A stretch of DNA of 40,348 bases. Origin: an uncultured Pseudomonadota bacterium (GTDB lineage Bacteria; Myxococcota_A; UBA796; GCA-2862545). Positions 10,727 to 17,995 of this stretch are shown here, piece after piece. How positions within the stretch are numbered: the first letter of the stretch is position 1; every line of letters starts with the position of its first letter. Where the stretch lies: contig CAIOSP010000072.1 of the NCBI GenBank assembly GCA_903861005.1, positions 1 through 40,348 of the forward strand, read 5' to 3'. The notes under the pieces are model-generated. The model was not told the origin of the DNA, searched no databases, and saw only the letters and a list, made by a program, of their open reading frames with translations. The translations under genes were made by a program, and so were the position numbers.

Positions 10727-11604
10727 AGTCGCTTCCCGAGTCGCTGCGCGCCGTCTACCCGTGGACCGGGACGTTCCTCGACGTGAACGGCGGCAAGATG
10801 CACGTGATCGACGAGGGCCCCAAGGACGCGCCGGTGCTGCTGGCGATCCACGGCAACCCCACGTGGTCCTTCTACTGGCGCGCGCTGATCGCCAAGTTCG
10901 CCGGGCCCTACCGCGTGGTGGCGGTCGACCACATCGGCTGCGGCCTGTCCGACAAGCCGCAGGACTGGCCGTACCGGCTGGCCGATCACGTGGGCAACGT
11001 GGTGAAGGTGATCGAGGCGCTCGGCCTGCGCGACATCACGCTCGTCGTGCACGACTGGGGCGGCGCCATCGGCTCCGGCGTGGCCACGCTGCACCCCGAG
11101 TGGATCAAGCGCCTGGTCATCACCAACACCGGCGCGTGGCGCAGCCTGCGCATCCCGCCGAGCATCGCCACGGTGAAGATCCCCATCTTCGGCACGCTCG
11201 CGGTGCGTGGACTCAACGGGTTCGCGCAGGTCGCGACCGTCCGCGCCACGGCCAAGGGCCTGAGCGCGGTCGCCAAGCAGGGCCTGCTCTTCCCGTACGA
11301 CTCCTGGGCCAACCGGATCGCCACGCTGCGCTTTGTGCAGGACATCCCATTGCACGCGGCGCACCCGTCCTACGCCGAGCTGGGACGCATCGACGACGGC
11401 CTGGTGAAGCTGCTCGACAAGCCCATGCTCATCTTGTGGGGCGACGACGACTTCTGCTTCACGCCCGCCTTCCGCGCCGAGTGGGAGCGCCGCTTCCCCG
11501 CCGCTGAGGTTCACGCCTGGAAGGACGTCGGCCACTACGTGATGGAGGACGCGCCCGAGCGCGCGCTGTCGCTCATCGCCGCGTTCCTGGAGCGCACGGC
11601 GTGA
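10723..11604 (+). CDS. oleB: OleB: alpha/beta hydrolase, beta-lactone decarboxylase of olefin biosynthesis
   Basis: The protein has 293 residues and starts at GTG overlapping the oleA stop. It has the haloalkane-dehalogenase-like alpha/beta hydrolase fold. Visible features are the oxyanion region HGNPTWSFYWR (43-53), the nucleophile Asp111 in VHDWGGA, acidic residues WGDDD (239-243) and the catalytic histidine His271 in VGHYVMED. In the characterised pathway OleB decarboxylates the cis-beta-lactone made by OleC, giving the olefin and CO2. The fold alone could also fit a dehalogenase, but the position between oleA and oleD settles the call. It overlaps oleD by four bases (GTGA at 11601-11604). 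Confidence 0.88.
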   Translation: MKSLPESLRAVYPWTGTFLDVNGGKMHVIDEGPKDAPVLLAIHGNPTWSFYWRALIAKFAGPYRVVAVDHIGCGLSDKPQDWPYRLADHVGNVVKVIEALGLRDITLVVHDWGGAIGSGVATLHPEWIKRLVITNTGAWRSLRIPPSIATVKIPIFGTLAVRGLNGFAQVATVRATAKGLSAVAKQGLLFPYDSWANRIATLRFVQDIPLHAAHPSYAELGRIDDGLVKLLDKPMLILWGDDDFCFTPAFRAEWERRFPAAEVHAWKDVGHYVMEDAPERALSLIAAFLERTA

Positions 11605-12602
11605 AGGCGCTGGTCACGGGAGGTGGCGGCTACATCGGCCGCCACGTGGTCGCGCAGCTGGTCGCGCGCGGCGACGACGTCACCGTGCTCGGCCGCCACC
11701 GCTACCCGGACGTCGAGGCGCTCGGCGCGCGCGGCGTCACGTCGGACCTGGGCCGCGACGACCCCGCGCTGGCCGGTCTGTTCGTCGGCATGGACGTCGT
11801 GTTCCACACCGCCGCCATGACGCCCATCCACGCGCCGCGCTCCGCGTTCACCGCGATCAACGTCGACGGCACGCGCCGCGTGATCGAGGCCTGCCGCGCC
11901 GCCGGCGTGTCGCGCCTGGTGTTCACGTCCACGCCCAGCGTCGCGCACGCCGACGGCGACACCGAGGGCCTGCGCGAGGAGCAGTGCCCGTACCCGGACC
12001 ACTACGAGTCGCCCTACGCCGACACCAAGGCCGAGGCGGAGCGCATGGTGCTGGCCGCCAACGACGCGACCCTCGCGACCACCGCGCTGCGCCCGCACAT
12101 CGTCTACGGGCCGGACGAGCCGCACATGCTCCCGCGCATCCTGGCGCGTCACCGCGCGGGTCGCCTGCGGATCATCGGCGACGGCAAGAACCGGGTGGGC
12201 CTGACCTACGTCGACAACGCCGCGGCGGCGCACGTGCAGGCCGGGGACGCGCTGGCGATCGGCTCGGAGAACGCGGGGCGGCCGTACTTTGTGACCGACG
12301 CCGAGCCGGTCGTGCTGTGGTCGTGGCTCAACGCGCTGTTCGCGGGCGTCGGCCTGCCGCCGCTGGAGCGGCGCGTGTCGCTCGGGACGGCGCGCGCGAT
12401 CGGGGCCGTGGCGGAGGCGGCGTGGGCGGTGCTGCCGCTGAAGGGCGAGCCGCCGATGACGCGGTTCGTGGCGACGCAGCTGGCGACGTCGCACTGGTTT
12501 GATCTGAGCAACGGGCGCCGGGACTTTGGGTTGGCGCCGGTGGTGGACGGGGACGAGGGGCTGCGGCGGACGATCGACTGGTTCGCGGGGCGCGCGGGGT
12601 AG
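11601..12602 (+). CDS. oleD: OleD: NAD(P)H-dependent 2-alkyl-3-ketoacid reductase
   Basis: The protein has 333 residues and is an extended short-chain dehydrogenase (NAD-dependent epimerase/3-beta-HSD-like). The cofactor loop is TGGGGYIG (6-13). The catalytic pair Tyr139 and Lys143 lies in YADTK, with serines at 110-113 (TSTPS) nearby. OleD reduces the OleA product to the 2-alkyl-3-hydroxyacid that OleC turns into a beta-lactone. The gene starts at GTG inside the oleB stop, so oleA, oleB and oleD form one coupled transcript. OleC, an AMP-ligase-like beta-lactone synthetase that often sits between B and D, is missing; the next gene downstream is unrelated. Confidence 0.88.
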   Translation: MKALVTGGGGYIGRHVVAQLVARGDDVTVLGRHRYPDVEALGARGVTSDLGRDDPALAGLFVGMDVVFHTAAMTPIHAPRSAFTAINVDGTRRVIEACRAAGVSRLVFTSTPSVAHADGDTEGLREEQCPYPDHYESPYADTKAEAERMVLAANDATLATTALRPHIVYGPDEPHMLPRILARHRAGRLRIIGDGKNRVGLTYVDNAAAAHVQAGDALAIGSENAGRPYFVTDAEPVVLWSWLNALFAGVGLPPLERRVSLGTARAIGAVAEAAWAVLPLKGEPPMTRFVATQLATSHWFDLSNGRRDFGLAPVVDGDEGLRRTIDWFAGRAG

Positions 12603-12615
12603 GGCGCTTGAGACG

Positions 12616-12637
12616 CCGCCTCAGCGGCCGCAGGCGG
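12616..12637. terminator. GC-rich hairpin after oleD, possible terminator
   Basis: CCGCCT (12616-12621) pairs with AGGCGG (12632-12637) around a ten-base loop that itself contains GCGGCCGC. It lies 14 bases after the oleD stop and about 80 bases before the next gene. No T run follows, so a role in ending the ole transcript is inferred from position only. Confidence 0.3.
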
Positions 12638-12720
12638 AAGTCCGAGCGCGCCGTTCGGTTCTTGGTTGGCTCCGTCCCGCCGGTCGGTGTACCGTGGAGA
12701 TGGAAGACGTGGAGGGCCGC

Positions 12721-14163
12721 GTGCGGTCGAGGTTCGTGTCGCGTTCGAGCCCCGGGGGGGCCGAATCGTCCGTGGGACCCGCGTCGCAGAGCAGCGCCGA
12801 CGCGGTTCAGCGCCTGGCGGCGCCGGGGTTCGACGCGCGCACGCTCCAGCTCCGTCGCGCGGTCGGCAACAGCGCGGCGCTGCAGTACTTCGGCGAGCAC
12901 GGCCCCGCGCCGGAGTCGGAAGACCTGCACCAGCTCGCCTCCGAAGGCTTGTCAGGCGGCGGCGGGGAGTTGCCGCACGGCGAGGCGATCCAGGCGGCGT
13001 TCGGCGGGCATGACGTCGGCGGGATCTCCGCGCACGTGGGAGGCGCGGCCGCGGGCGCGGCGTCGGCGATGGGGGCCACGGCGTACGCCACCGGCGACCA
13101 CGTCGCGTTCGCGGCCCAGCCTGACCTGCACACGGCCGCGCACGAGGCGACGCACGTCGTTCAGCAGCGGGCAGGTGTCGTTCAACTCAAGGGCGGGGTG
13201 GGTCAGGTGGGTGACCCCTACGAGCGTCACGCCGATCAGGTCGCGGACGCGGTGGTGGCGGGGCGTAACGCCGAGCCCGTGCTGGACTCGTTCCTGGGCG
13301 GCGGGAGCGGGGTCGGAACGTCCAGCGAGGCTCCCGTCCAGCGCGACACCACGATGGCCTCGCTCCCCGAGGCGCTCGGCCCCGCGCAGTCTGGCGACGT
13401 GGCCAGCCAGGGCGACGGCGACGGCAACGCTTTCTCCCCCAACGACGTCAACCAGGGCTCGATCGGCGACTGCTACTTCCTCGCGAGCTTGGTCGCGATC
13501 GCGCACAGCAGCCCGGCGCTCCTGGAGCAGGCGATCACCGCCAACGCAGATGGCACGTACAGTGTCCGGATGTACCGCAAGGAGGTCACGGACTTCCTGT
13601 TCTTCAGCACGACGGACTTCACTGAGGTGACGGTCCAGATCTTCCCGACCTTCCCGGTGGCGGCGGCGGGGACCGACACCGCAAACCCGAACGCCAGCGC
13701 CAACCCACCTCACGCGCACGGCGGCGACGTTGACGCCAGCGGAAACCCGGAGCTGTGGGTGCGCCTGTTCGAGAAGGCCTATGCTCTGATGATGGGCTCG
13801 TACGGTGCGATCGCCAGCGGCGGCTTCGGCGCGAACGCGCTGGAGGCGCTGACGGGCCAAGCGTACGAGGAGCAGGTGCTCAACGGCGATGACACGCACC
13901 AGCACATCATCGACATGATGGGTGACGGTGCGCCCGTGGAGGTTGCGACAAACGCGCAGTCCTGGTCGTCGCTCAGCGCGGAGAACACCACCTTCGCGCA
14001 GAACAACTCGATCGTGCCCGGGCACTCGTATGCGGTGCTCAGCGCCGACAGCTCGGGCGTCACGCTGCGCAACCCGTGGGGATCGGCAGCTCGCGTCGCG
14101 GAGCCGCGACTCACCTGGGCCCAGTTCGACGCGCTCTTCTGGCAATTCTCAAATCGGCAGTGA
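12721..14163 (+). CDS. DUF4157 (eCIS-core) protein fused to a calpain-like cysteine protease, candidate injected effector
   Basis: The chosen start is GTG at 12721 because GGAGGG lies four bases before it; ATG at 12700 is an alternative that adds seven residues. The protein has 480 residues. Residues 85-180 form a DUF4157 domain: [10 protein letters not shown], a HExxH motif at 141-145 (HEATH), and [18 protein letters not shown]4157 marks genes linked to extracellular contractile injection systems (eCIS). A glycine-rich linker (190-235) leads to a calpain-type C2 domain. Gln245 and Cys251 lie in [11 protein letters not shown], an [12 protein letters not shown] segment is at 344-355, His435 is in PGHSYAV and Asn451 in LRNPWG. 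All catalytic residues are present. No eCIS structural genes are in view, and there is no signal peptide, so delivery would need a tail encoded elsewhere. A small secreted protein overlaps its stop codon. Confidence 0.87.
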   Translation: MRSRFVSRSSPGGAESSVGPASQSSADAVQRLAAPGFDARTLQLRRAVGNSAALQYFGEHGPAPESEDLHQLASEGLSGGGGELPHGEAIQAAFGGHDVGGISAHVGGAAAGAASAMGATAYATGDHVAFAAQPDLHTAAHEATHVVQQRAGVVQLKGGVGQVGDPYERHADQVADAVVAGRNAEPVLDSFLGGGSGVGTSSEAPVQRDTTMASLPEALGPAQSGDVASQGDGDGNAFSPNDVNQGSIGDCYFLASLVAIAHSSPALLEQAITANADGTYSVRMYRKEVTDFLFFSTTDFTEVTVQIFPTFPVAAAGTDTANPNASANPPHAHGGDVDASGNPELWVRLFEKAYALMMGSYGAIASGGFGANALEALTGQAYEEQVLNGDDTHQHIIDMMGDGAPVEVATNAQSWSSLSAENTTFAQNNSIVPGHSYAVLSADSSGVTLRNPWGSAARVAEPRLTWAQFDALFWQFSNRQ

Positions 14164-14582
14164 ACGTGAGATACCTCTTCCTCTCCTCCATCCTCCTCGT
14201 GGGCTCCGCGCGCTGCGCGTCCGCCCAGAGTCCTCCGCAGGCCCCCATGACGGACATCAAGCCAACGCACATCGTGGAGCAGCCGTCGGCGGCCGCGCCG
14301 CCCGCTTCCGGAGACTTCGACCTGGTGGTCGATGAGGCCTCCGTCGGGCGCTTCGCGGACGTGACGTTCACGGTGTCGGGCCTGATCCCGCGCACGGTGG
14401 ACGGCGCGACGATCCTGACGACCTATGTGGACATCGAGCGGTCCCGGATCGTGGATCTGGTCGAGGGTACCACGTTCGAGCTCAAGCCTGGCGTGTGGCT
14501 CAAGGTCGTGCGCATCACCGGGGGGCCAGGGCAGAAGGGGCGGCTGTGGTTCAAGCAGGTCGCAGTGCCGCCTAAGCCGTAG
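14160..14582 (+). CDS. Small secreted protein coupled to the DUF4157-calpain gene, possible partner or immunity protein
   Basis: The protein has 140 residues from the GTG at 14160, which overlaps the preceding TGA (GTGA); GTG at 14166 is an alternative. Residues 1-23 form a signal peptide ([16 protein letters not shown] then ASAQ), placing it in the periplasm or outside. A short proline/alanine linker precedes an apparently beta-rich domain of about 90 residues ([35 protein letters not shown]). I do not recognise a family. Four-base overlap with a protease gene suggests matched expression. In injected-toxin systems such a secreted neighbour can be an immunity protein acting on the enzyme, but an inhibitor, co-factor or unrelated lipoprotein-like product is also possible. 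Confidence 0.7.
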   Translation: MNVRYLFLSSILLVGSARCASAQSPPQAPMTDIKPTHIVEQPSAAAPPASGDFDLVVDEASVGRFADVTFTVSGLIPRTVDGATILTTYVDIERSRIVDLVEGTTFELKPGVWLKVVRITGGPGQKGRLWFKQVAVPPKP

Positions 14583-14628
14583 GCGGCTTCGCGTGTCTCG
14601 TGACCGGGCCCCTAGGGCGTCCTCGCGC

Positions 14629-15414
14629 TCACTCCCCCTCGACCCGCTCCAACAACGCCACCACCGCCGCCACCGCCTGCTCGTGCTGCGCCTCCGGCGT
14701 GATCGTCGCCTCGCCATCCTTCTTCTGCGCGCCGTACGACCCGAACCCGGCGTGGTTCCCGCCTTCGATCACCGGGAAGGTGGTGTCGGCGGGCAGCAGC
14801 GCCTTGGTCTCGTCGAACTTGTCGCGCTCGAGCACCTGGTCCTCGGTGGCGGTGACGCTGGTCACGGCGATGTCCTGGTCGGACATGTCGTCCTTGGCGG
14901 GCGGGTAGCCGGCCCACATGGCGAGCCCCACGACCTCGTCGGGGTGCTTGGCCGCAAAATGCGCCGCCATCGCGCCGCCGAGCGAGTGCCCGGCGATCAC
15001 CCAGACCTCCGGCCCGTCGACCGCGGCGAACACGTCCTCCGCGGCGTTGGGCTTGAGCACCGCGAGCTTGCTCGGCATGCGCACGAGCACCGTGGTCACG
15101 CCCTGCTCGGCGAGCAGGCGCAGCGGCGGCGCGTAGGCCTCCGCCTCCACGAAGGCGCCCGGGTAGAACACCACGCCCGCGCGGAAGGTGGCGTCGGCGG
15201 GGTCGAAGCGGATCCAGTCGTCCTCGTCGGTGACGGTGACCAGGTCGTCGGACGTCAGCGCGTCGAGCGCCTCGTCGGTGGGGCGGTAGGACGCGCAGCC
15301 GGCGCCGGTGGCGAGCAGGGCGGCGAGGCTGGCAAGGAGGGTCAGGCCGGCGGTCGCGGGCGTCGCGGCGGGCGTCCCCTCGCGTTCAGGTCGGGCAAGC
15401 TCGGTGCGGTGCAT
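14629..15414 (-). CDS. Alpha/beta hydrolase lipoprotein
   Basis: The protein has 261 residues. Residues 1-40 contain a hydrophobic stretch (LTLLASLAALLATGAGC) ending in a lipobox-like GAGC, so Cys40 is probably lipidated and the enzyme faces the periplasm. The catalytic serine is Ser144 in AGHSLGG, and a C-terminal histidine lies in EGGNHAGFG, as in the Abhydrolase_5 group. Members are esterases or carboxylic ester hydrolases with broad substrates; none can be assigned here. The ATG at 15414 has GGGGA about four bases upstream. It converges on the small secreted gene, with 46 bases between the stops and nothing recognisable in that gap. Confidence 0.8.
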   Translation of the reverse strand: MHRTELARPEREGTPAATPATAGLTLLASLAALLATGAGCASYRPTDEALDALTSDDLVTVTDEDDWIRFDPADATFRAGVVFYPGAFVEAEAYAPPLRLLAEQGVTTVLVRMPSKLAVLKPNAAEDVFAAVDGPEVWVIAGHSLGGAMAAHFAAKHPDEVVGLAMWAGYPPAKDDMSDQDIAVTSVTATEDQVLERDKFDETKALLPADTTFPVIEGGNHAGFGSYGAQKKDGEATITPEAQHEQAVAAVVALLERVEGE

Positions 15415-15583
15415 GCGGTCCCCATCGCGCCCGTTGTCGTCCGCGCGGCGCGGCAGGAACGTAGCCGCGGCGCGCCCGCGAGGCCGCGTTCGCGATGGAA
15501 CCTAGATCCGACCGTCGCGCCTCGACGGCCTGGAGGGTCCCCAACCCTAACGGTCGTCGCCGCCGATGGGGACGCAGGGCGTT

Positions 15584-16045
15584 CTACGCGCGGGCCTCTC
15601 CGAACACCTTGGCGATCACCGCGTCCAAGCTCACCCGCCCCGGCCCGTACGCGGCGACCAGCAGCGCGGTGACCAGGAACGGGAAGGGTGCTGCGGACGT
15701 GAACTCGTCGAACGACACCAGGGCCTCGCGGTCGGACGTCGCGTAGGCCACGCACATGGTGAATGCGACCGGGATCGCCGCGACGCGGCTGCCGAGCCCG
15801 ACGAAGAGCAGCGCGCCGCCGACGCACTCCACCGACGCCGCGGCCCACGCGTTGGCCATGGGGAACGGGATGTGCAACTCGCCGCCGAACCACGCGGCGA
15901 CCTTGTCGATGCTGTGCAGCTTGCCCCACCCGGTCTGCGTCAGCTGCCAGCCCATGAGCACGCGCATCCACAGCACGACGACGTCGACGACGACGTCCGC
16001 GCGGCGGTCTGGGTTGCGGACGAGCCAGGGGAGGAGGCGGCGCAT
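15584..16045 (-). CDS. DoxX family membrane protein
   Basis: The protein has 153 residues from the ATG at 16045, chosen because GGAG stands five bases before it; a TTG at 16087 would add 14 residues without a ribosome site. It has four hydrophobic helices, about 20-40, 65-85, 90-105 and 120-140. The first includes VVVLWMRVLMGWQLTQTGWG, typical of DoxX-like proteins. DoxX relatives are inner-membrane proteins that are often tied to thiosulfate:quinone or membrane-redox stress functions, but many have no known role. The conserved GKL after the first helix fits the family. No partner gene is obvious; the 169-base gap to the hydrolase start holds nothing recognisable. Confidence 0.8.
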   Translation of the reverse strand: MRRLLPWLVRNPDRRADVVVDVVVLWMRVLMGWQLTQTGWGKLHSIDKVAAWFGGELHIPFPMANAWAAASVECVGGALLFVGLGSRVAAIPVAFTMCVAYATSDREALVSFDEFTSAAPFPFLVTALLVAAYGPGRVSLDAVIAKVFGEARA

Positions 16046-16299
16046 TGGGGCTCCAAGCGTGCCTCGTCGCAGGGGGACGATGCGCAAGCGACGGGGGTGA
16101 GAAGGCGCAGACTACCACCACCGTCCGGTCGGAATGGGCAGGGACGGTCATGACGCCGTCGCGATGAACGCCGCCAGGCTGTGCACCGCCTGAATCCGGC
16201 CCATCGCCATGGACGGCACGGCGCCACGCGGCGTACGCGCGGCTGGATTATGCCGACGACCGCGGGGGACGGTGTCGTCTGCACCCGCCCGGAGGGCGC

Positions 16300-16707
16300 A
16301 TGTCGCGAGCGGTCTTGTGGTCGGGGGTGTTGGCGTTGGGCTTGTCGTGCACGGCGCGCGCGGACACTCCGGTCAGCGTGGCCACCCTGCCGCCGTCGGT
16401 CGTCCAGACCTGGCCCGCGGCGGGCACGACGGACGTGGACCCTTCGCTCAAGGAGATCCGCGTCCAGTTCAGCAAGGACATGGCGGACGGGCGCTGGTCG
16501 TGGGTGCAGGTCAGCAGCGACACCTTCCCCACCCCCAACGGCGACCCGCGCTACGCCGCCGACAAGCGCAACTGCACGCTCCCCGTGTCGCTCAAGCCAG
16601 ACATGACCTACGTCGTCTGGGTCAACAGCGACCGGTACACCAACTTCCGCGACGTGCAGGGACTGGTGGCGGTGCCCTACCAGCTGGTGTTCCACACCCG
16701 GCCGTGA
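16300..16707 (+). CDS. Secreted Ig-like (Big_5/SbsA-type) domain protein
   Basis: The protein has 135 residues with an N-terminal signal peptide (about residues 1-21, SRAVLWSGVLALGLSCTARA) ahead of DTPVSV. The rest is one Ig-like domain with the common opening VVQTWPAAGTTDVDPSLKEI and FSKDMADGRWSWV. Such domains are beta sandwiches on extracytoplasmic proteins that bind ligands or other proteins. Only one domain is present, so this is a small free-standing secreted protein. A GGAGG site lies about five bases before the ATG. The 254 bases upstream of it (to the DoxX start) carry no convincing gene. It converges on the SGNH hydrolase gene with 25 bases between the stops. Confidence 0.78.
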   Translation: MSRAVLWSGVLALGLSCTARADTPVSVATLPPSVVQTWPAAGTTDVDPSLKEIRVQFSKDMADGRWSWVQVSSDTFPTPNGDPRYAADKRNCTLPVSLKPDMTYVVWVNSDRYTNFRDVQGLVAVPYQLVFHTRP

Positions 16708-16732
16708 GCGCGGCGTCGGCGGCGGATTGGGT

Positions 16733-17746
16733 TCAGGGCGCGGGGGCCGGCTCGACCGGCGCCGCGTGCGCCGCCTTCCACGCGTCCACCTCAGGCCGCA
16801 GCGCGTCCATGTACGACTTGGCGAGCAGCGCGTGCCCGGCGGCGTTGAGGTGGCAGCCGTCCAGGCGGATGGTCGCGGGGTCGGTGCCCTTCCACGCCTC
16901 CCACAGCTTCACGTTCTTCAGCCCATGCCGCGCGATCCACTTGAGGTACCCAGCGTCCTCGACCTCCAGCTTCTGGGGCTGCGCGTCGAGCGGGTAGAAC
17001 AAGTAGGCGGGCATGAACGTGATCACCTCGCCCCCCACGGCGTCCACGCGCGCCAGGAAGTCGTCGAGCAGCGGCTCATGCGGGGTGAGGTCCATCACGC
17101 ACTTGGGGCAGTACGCGGGCATGGCGAGCACGGTGTACTCGTACAGTCGCGAGCGGGTCATGAGCGCGTCGTGCAGGTCGCCGGGCAGGCCCAGCGGGTT
17201 GTAGGTGCGGCGCGCGTCCTCGGGGCTGCCCTCGATCGGGTAGACCGTGATGCCGTTGAGGATGGGCGTGCGCGGCGGGCCGCCCCACAGCTCCATCAGC
17301 ACCACGTCCGGCTTGAACGTGTCGAGCACGGCGCGGCCGTGGGCCAGCGTCTGGTAGAGCGAGTGGCCGGGGACGGAGAGGTTCTTCACGCACGCGTGAT
17401 TCTCGCCCAGCTCTTCGCGCAGCGCGCGGGCCAGGCGCACGCTGGCGACGTCTTCGGCGACCACGCTGACGCCGTTGAAGATCGAGTCGCCGAGCACCAA
17501 CACGCGGAACGCGCCGGTGCCGTCGCACGCAGTGTCCTCGAGCTTGTCGCCGCGGTGGTCGCGCGCCTCTTCGCCGTCATGCCAGGTCGGCACGCCGTCG
17601 ATCATGATCAGCGGGCCGCCGACCGCGGTGCGGAACACGTTGCGGCGCGGCGTCGGGTTGGTCACCCGAAGCACCGCCTCGCCCACGATGAGCGTGAACA
17701 GCACCATCGAGAAGAGCACGCCGATCGCGTTCGCGAGACGTCGCAT
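16733..17746 (-). CDS. SGNH/GDSL-family hydrolase with N-terminal membrane anchor
   Basis: The protein has 337 residues. Residues 5-27 form a membrane helix (ANAIGVLFSMVLFTLIVGEA), so the catalytic domain faces the periplasm. The first SGNH block holds the nucleophile Ser88 in VLGDSIFNG. The last block gives Asp296 and His299 in DGCHLNAAGH. SGNH hydrolases act as esterases or deacetylases on lipids, glycans or acetylated wall material; no substrate is evident. It is the last gene of a minus-strand operon after the XPB helicase, its partner and xseB, with a 15-base gap after xseB. Its role there is unclear; it may simply ride on the transcript. The C-terminus ends in a proline/alanine tail. 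Confidence 0.82.
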   Translation of the reverse strand: MRRLANAIGVLFSMVLFTLIVGEAVLRVTNPTPRRNVFRTAVGGPLIMIDGVPTWHDGEEARDHRGDKLEDTACDGTGAFRVLVLGDSIFNGVSVVAEDVASVRLARALREELGENHACVKNLSVPGHSLYQTLAHGRAVLDTFKPDVVLMELWGGPPRTPILNGITVYPIEGSPEDARRTYNPLGLPGDLHDALMTRSRLYEYTVLAMPAYCPKCVMDLTPHEPLLDDFLARVDAVGGEVITFMPAYLFYPLDAQPQKLEVEDAGYLKWIARHGLKNVKLWEAWKGTDPATIRLDGCHLNAAGHALLAKSYMDALRPEVDAWKAAHAAPVEPAPAP

Positions 17747-17761
17747 GGGGGCTCCCTTGCG

Positions 17762-17995
17762 CTAGTCCTCGGGCTCAGACAGCGGGCGCTCCTCAATGCC
17801 GGACGTGCCGCGGGTGAGCGCGGCGACCCGCTGCTCGGCGGCGTCCAGGTGCTCGTGGCAGCTCCGCGCGAGCGCAGAGCCCTCCTCGAACAGCTTGAGC
17901 GCCTCGTCCAGCGCGACCTCGCCCGACTCCAGCTTGCGCACGCGCTCTTCCAGCGCGGACAGCGACTCCTCAAACGACAGCTTGGGCTCAGCCAC
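17762..17995 (-). CDS. xseB: Exodeoxyribonuclease VII small subunit
   Basis: The protein has 77 residues from the GTG at 17995, chosen because GGAGGG stands five bases before it; a GTG at 18001 would sit inside that ribosome site. The family signature is present: SFEESLSALEERVRKLESG and LDEALKLFEEG. XseB wraps the XseA catalytic chain with coiled-coil helices in exonuclease VII, which degrades single-stranded DNA into oligonucleotides. The gene overlaps the end of the helicase-partner gene by eight bases, so it is translated from the same message. xseA is not in the window. The charged tail (GIEERPLSEPED) is normal. Confidence 0.88.
   Translation of the reverse strand: MAEPKLSFEESLSALEERVRKLESGEVALDEALKLFEEGSALARSCHEHLDAAEQRVAALTRGTSGIEERPLSEPED

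Noticed and set aside
12526-12720. Earlier starts for the DUF4157-calpain gene
   Set aside because: They run back into oleD and lack ribosome sites; GTG 12721 has GGAGGG at proper distance.
16148-16210. 20-codon minus-strand frame (MAMGRIQAVHS) between DoxX and the Ig-like gene
   Set aside because: No ribosome site and no homology evidence; probably chance in GC-rich DNA.
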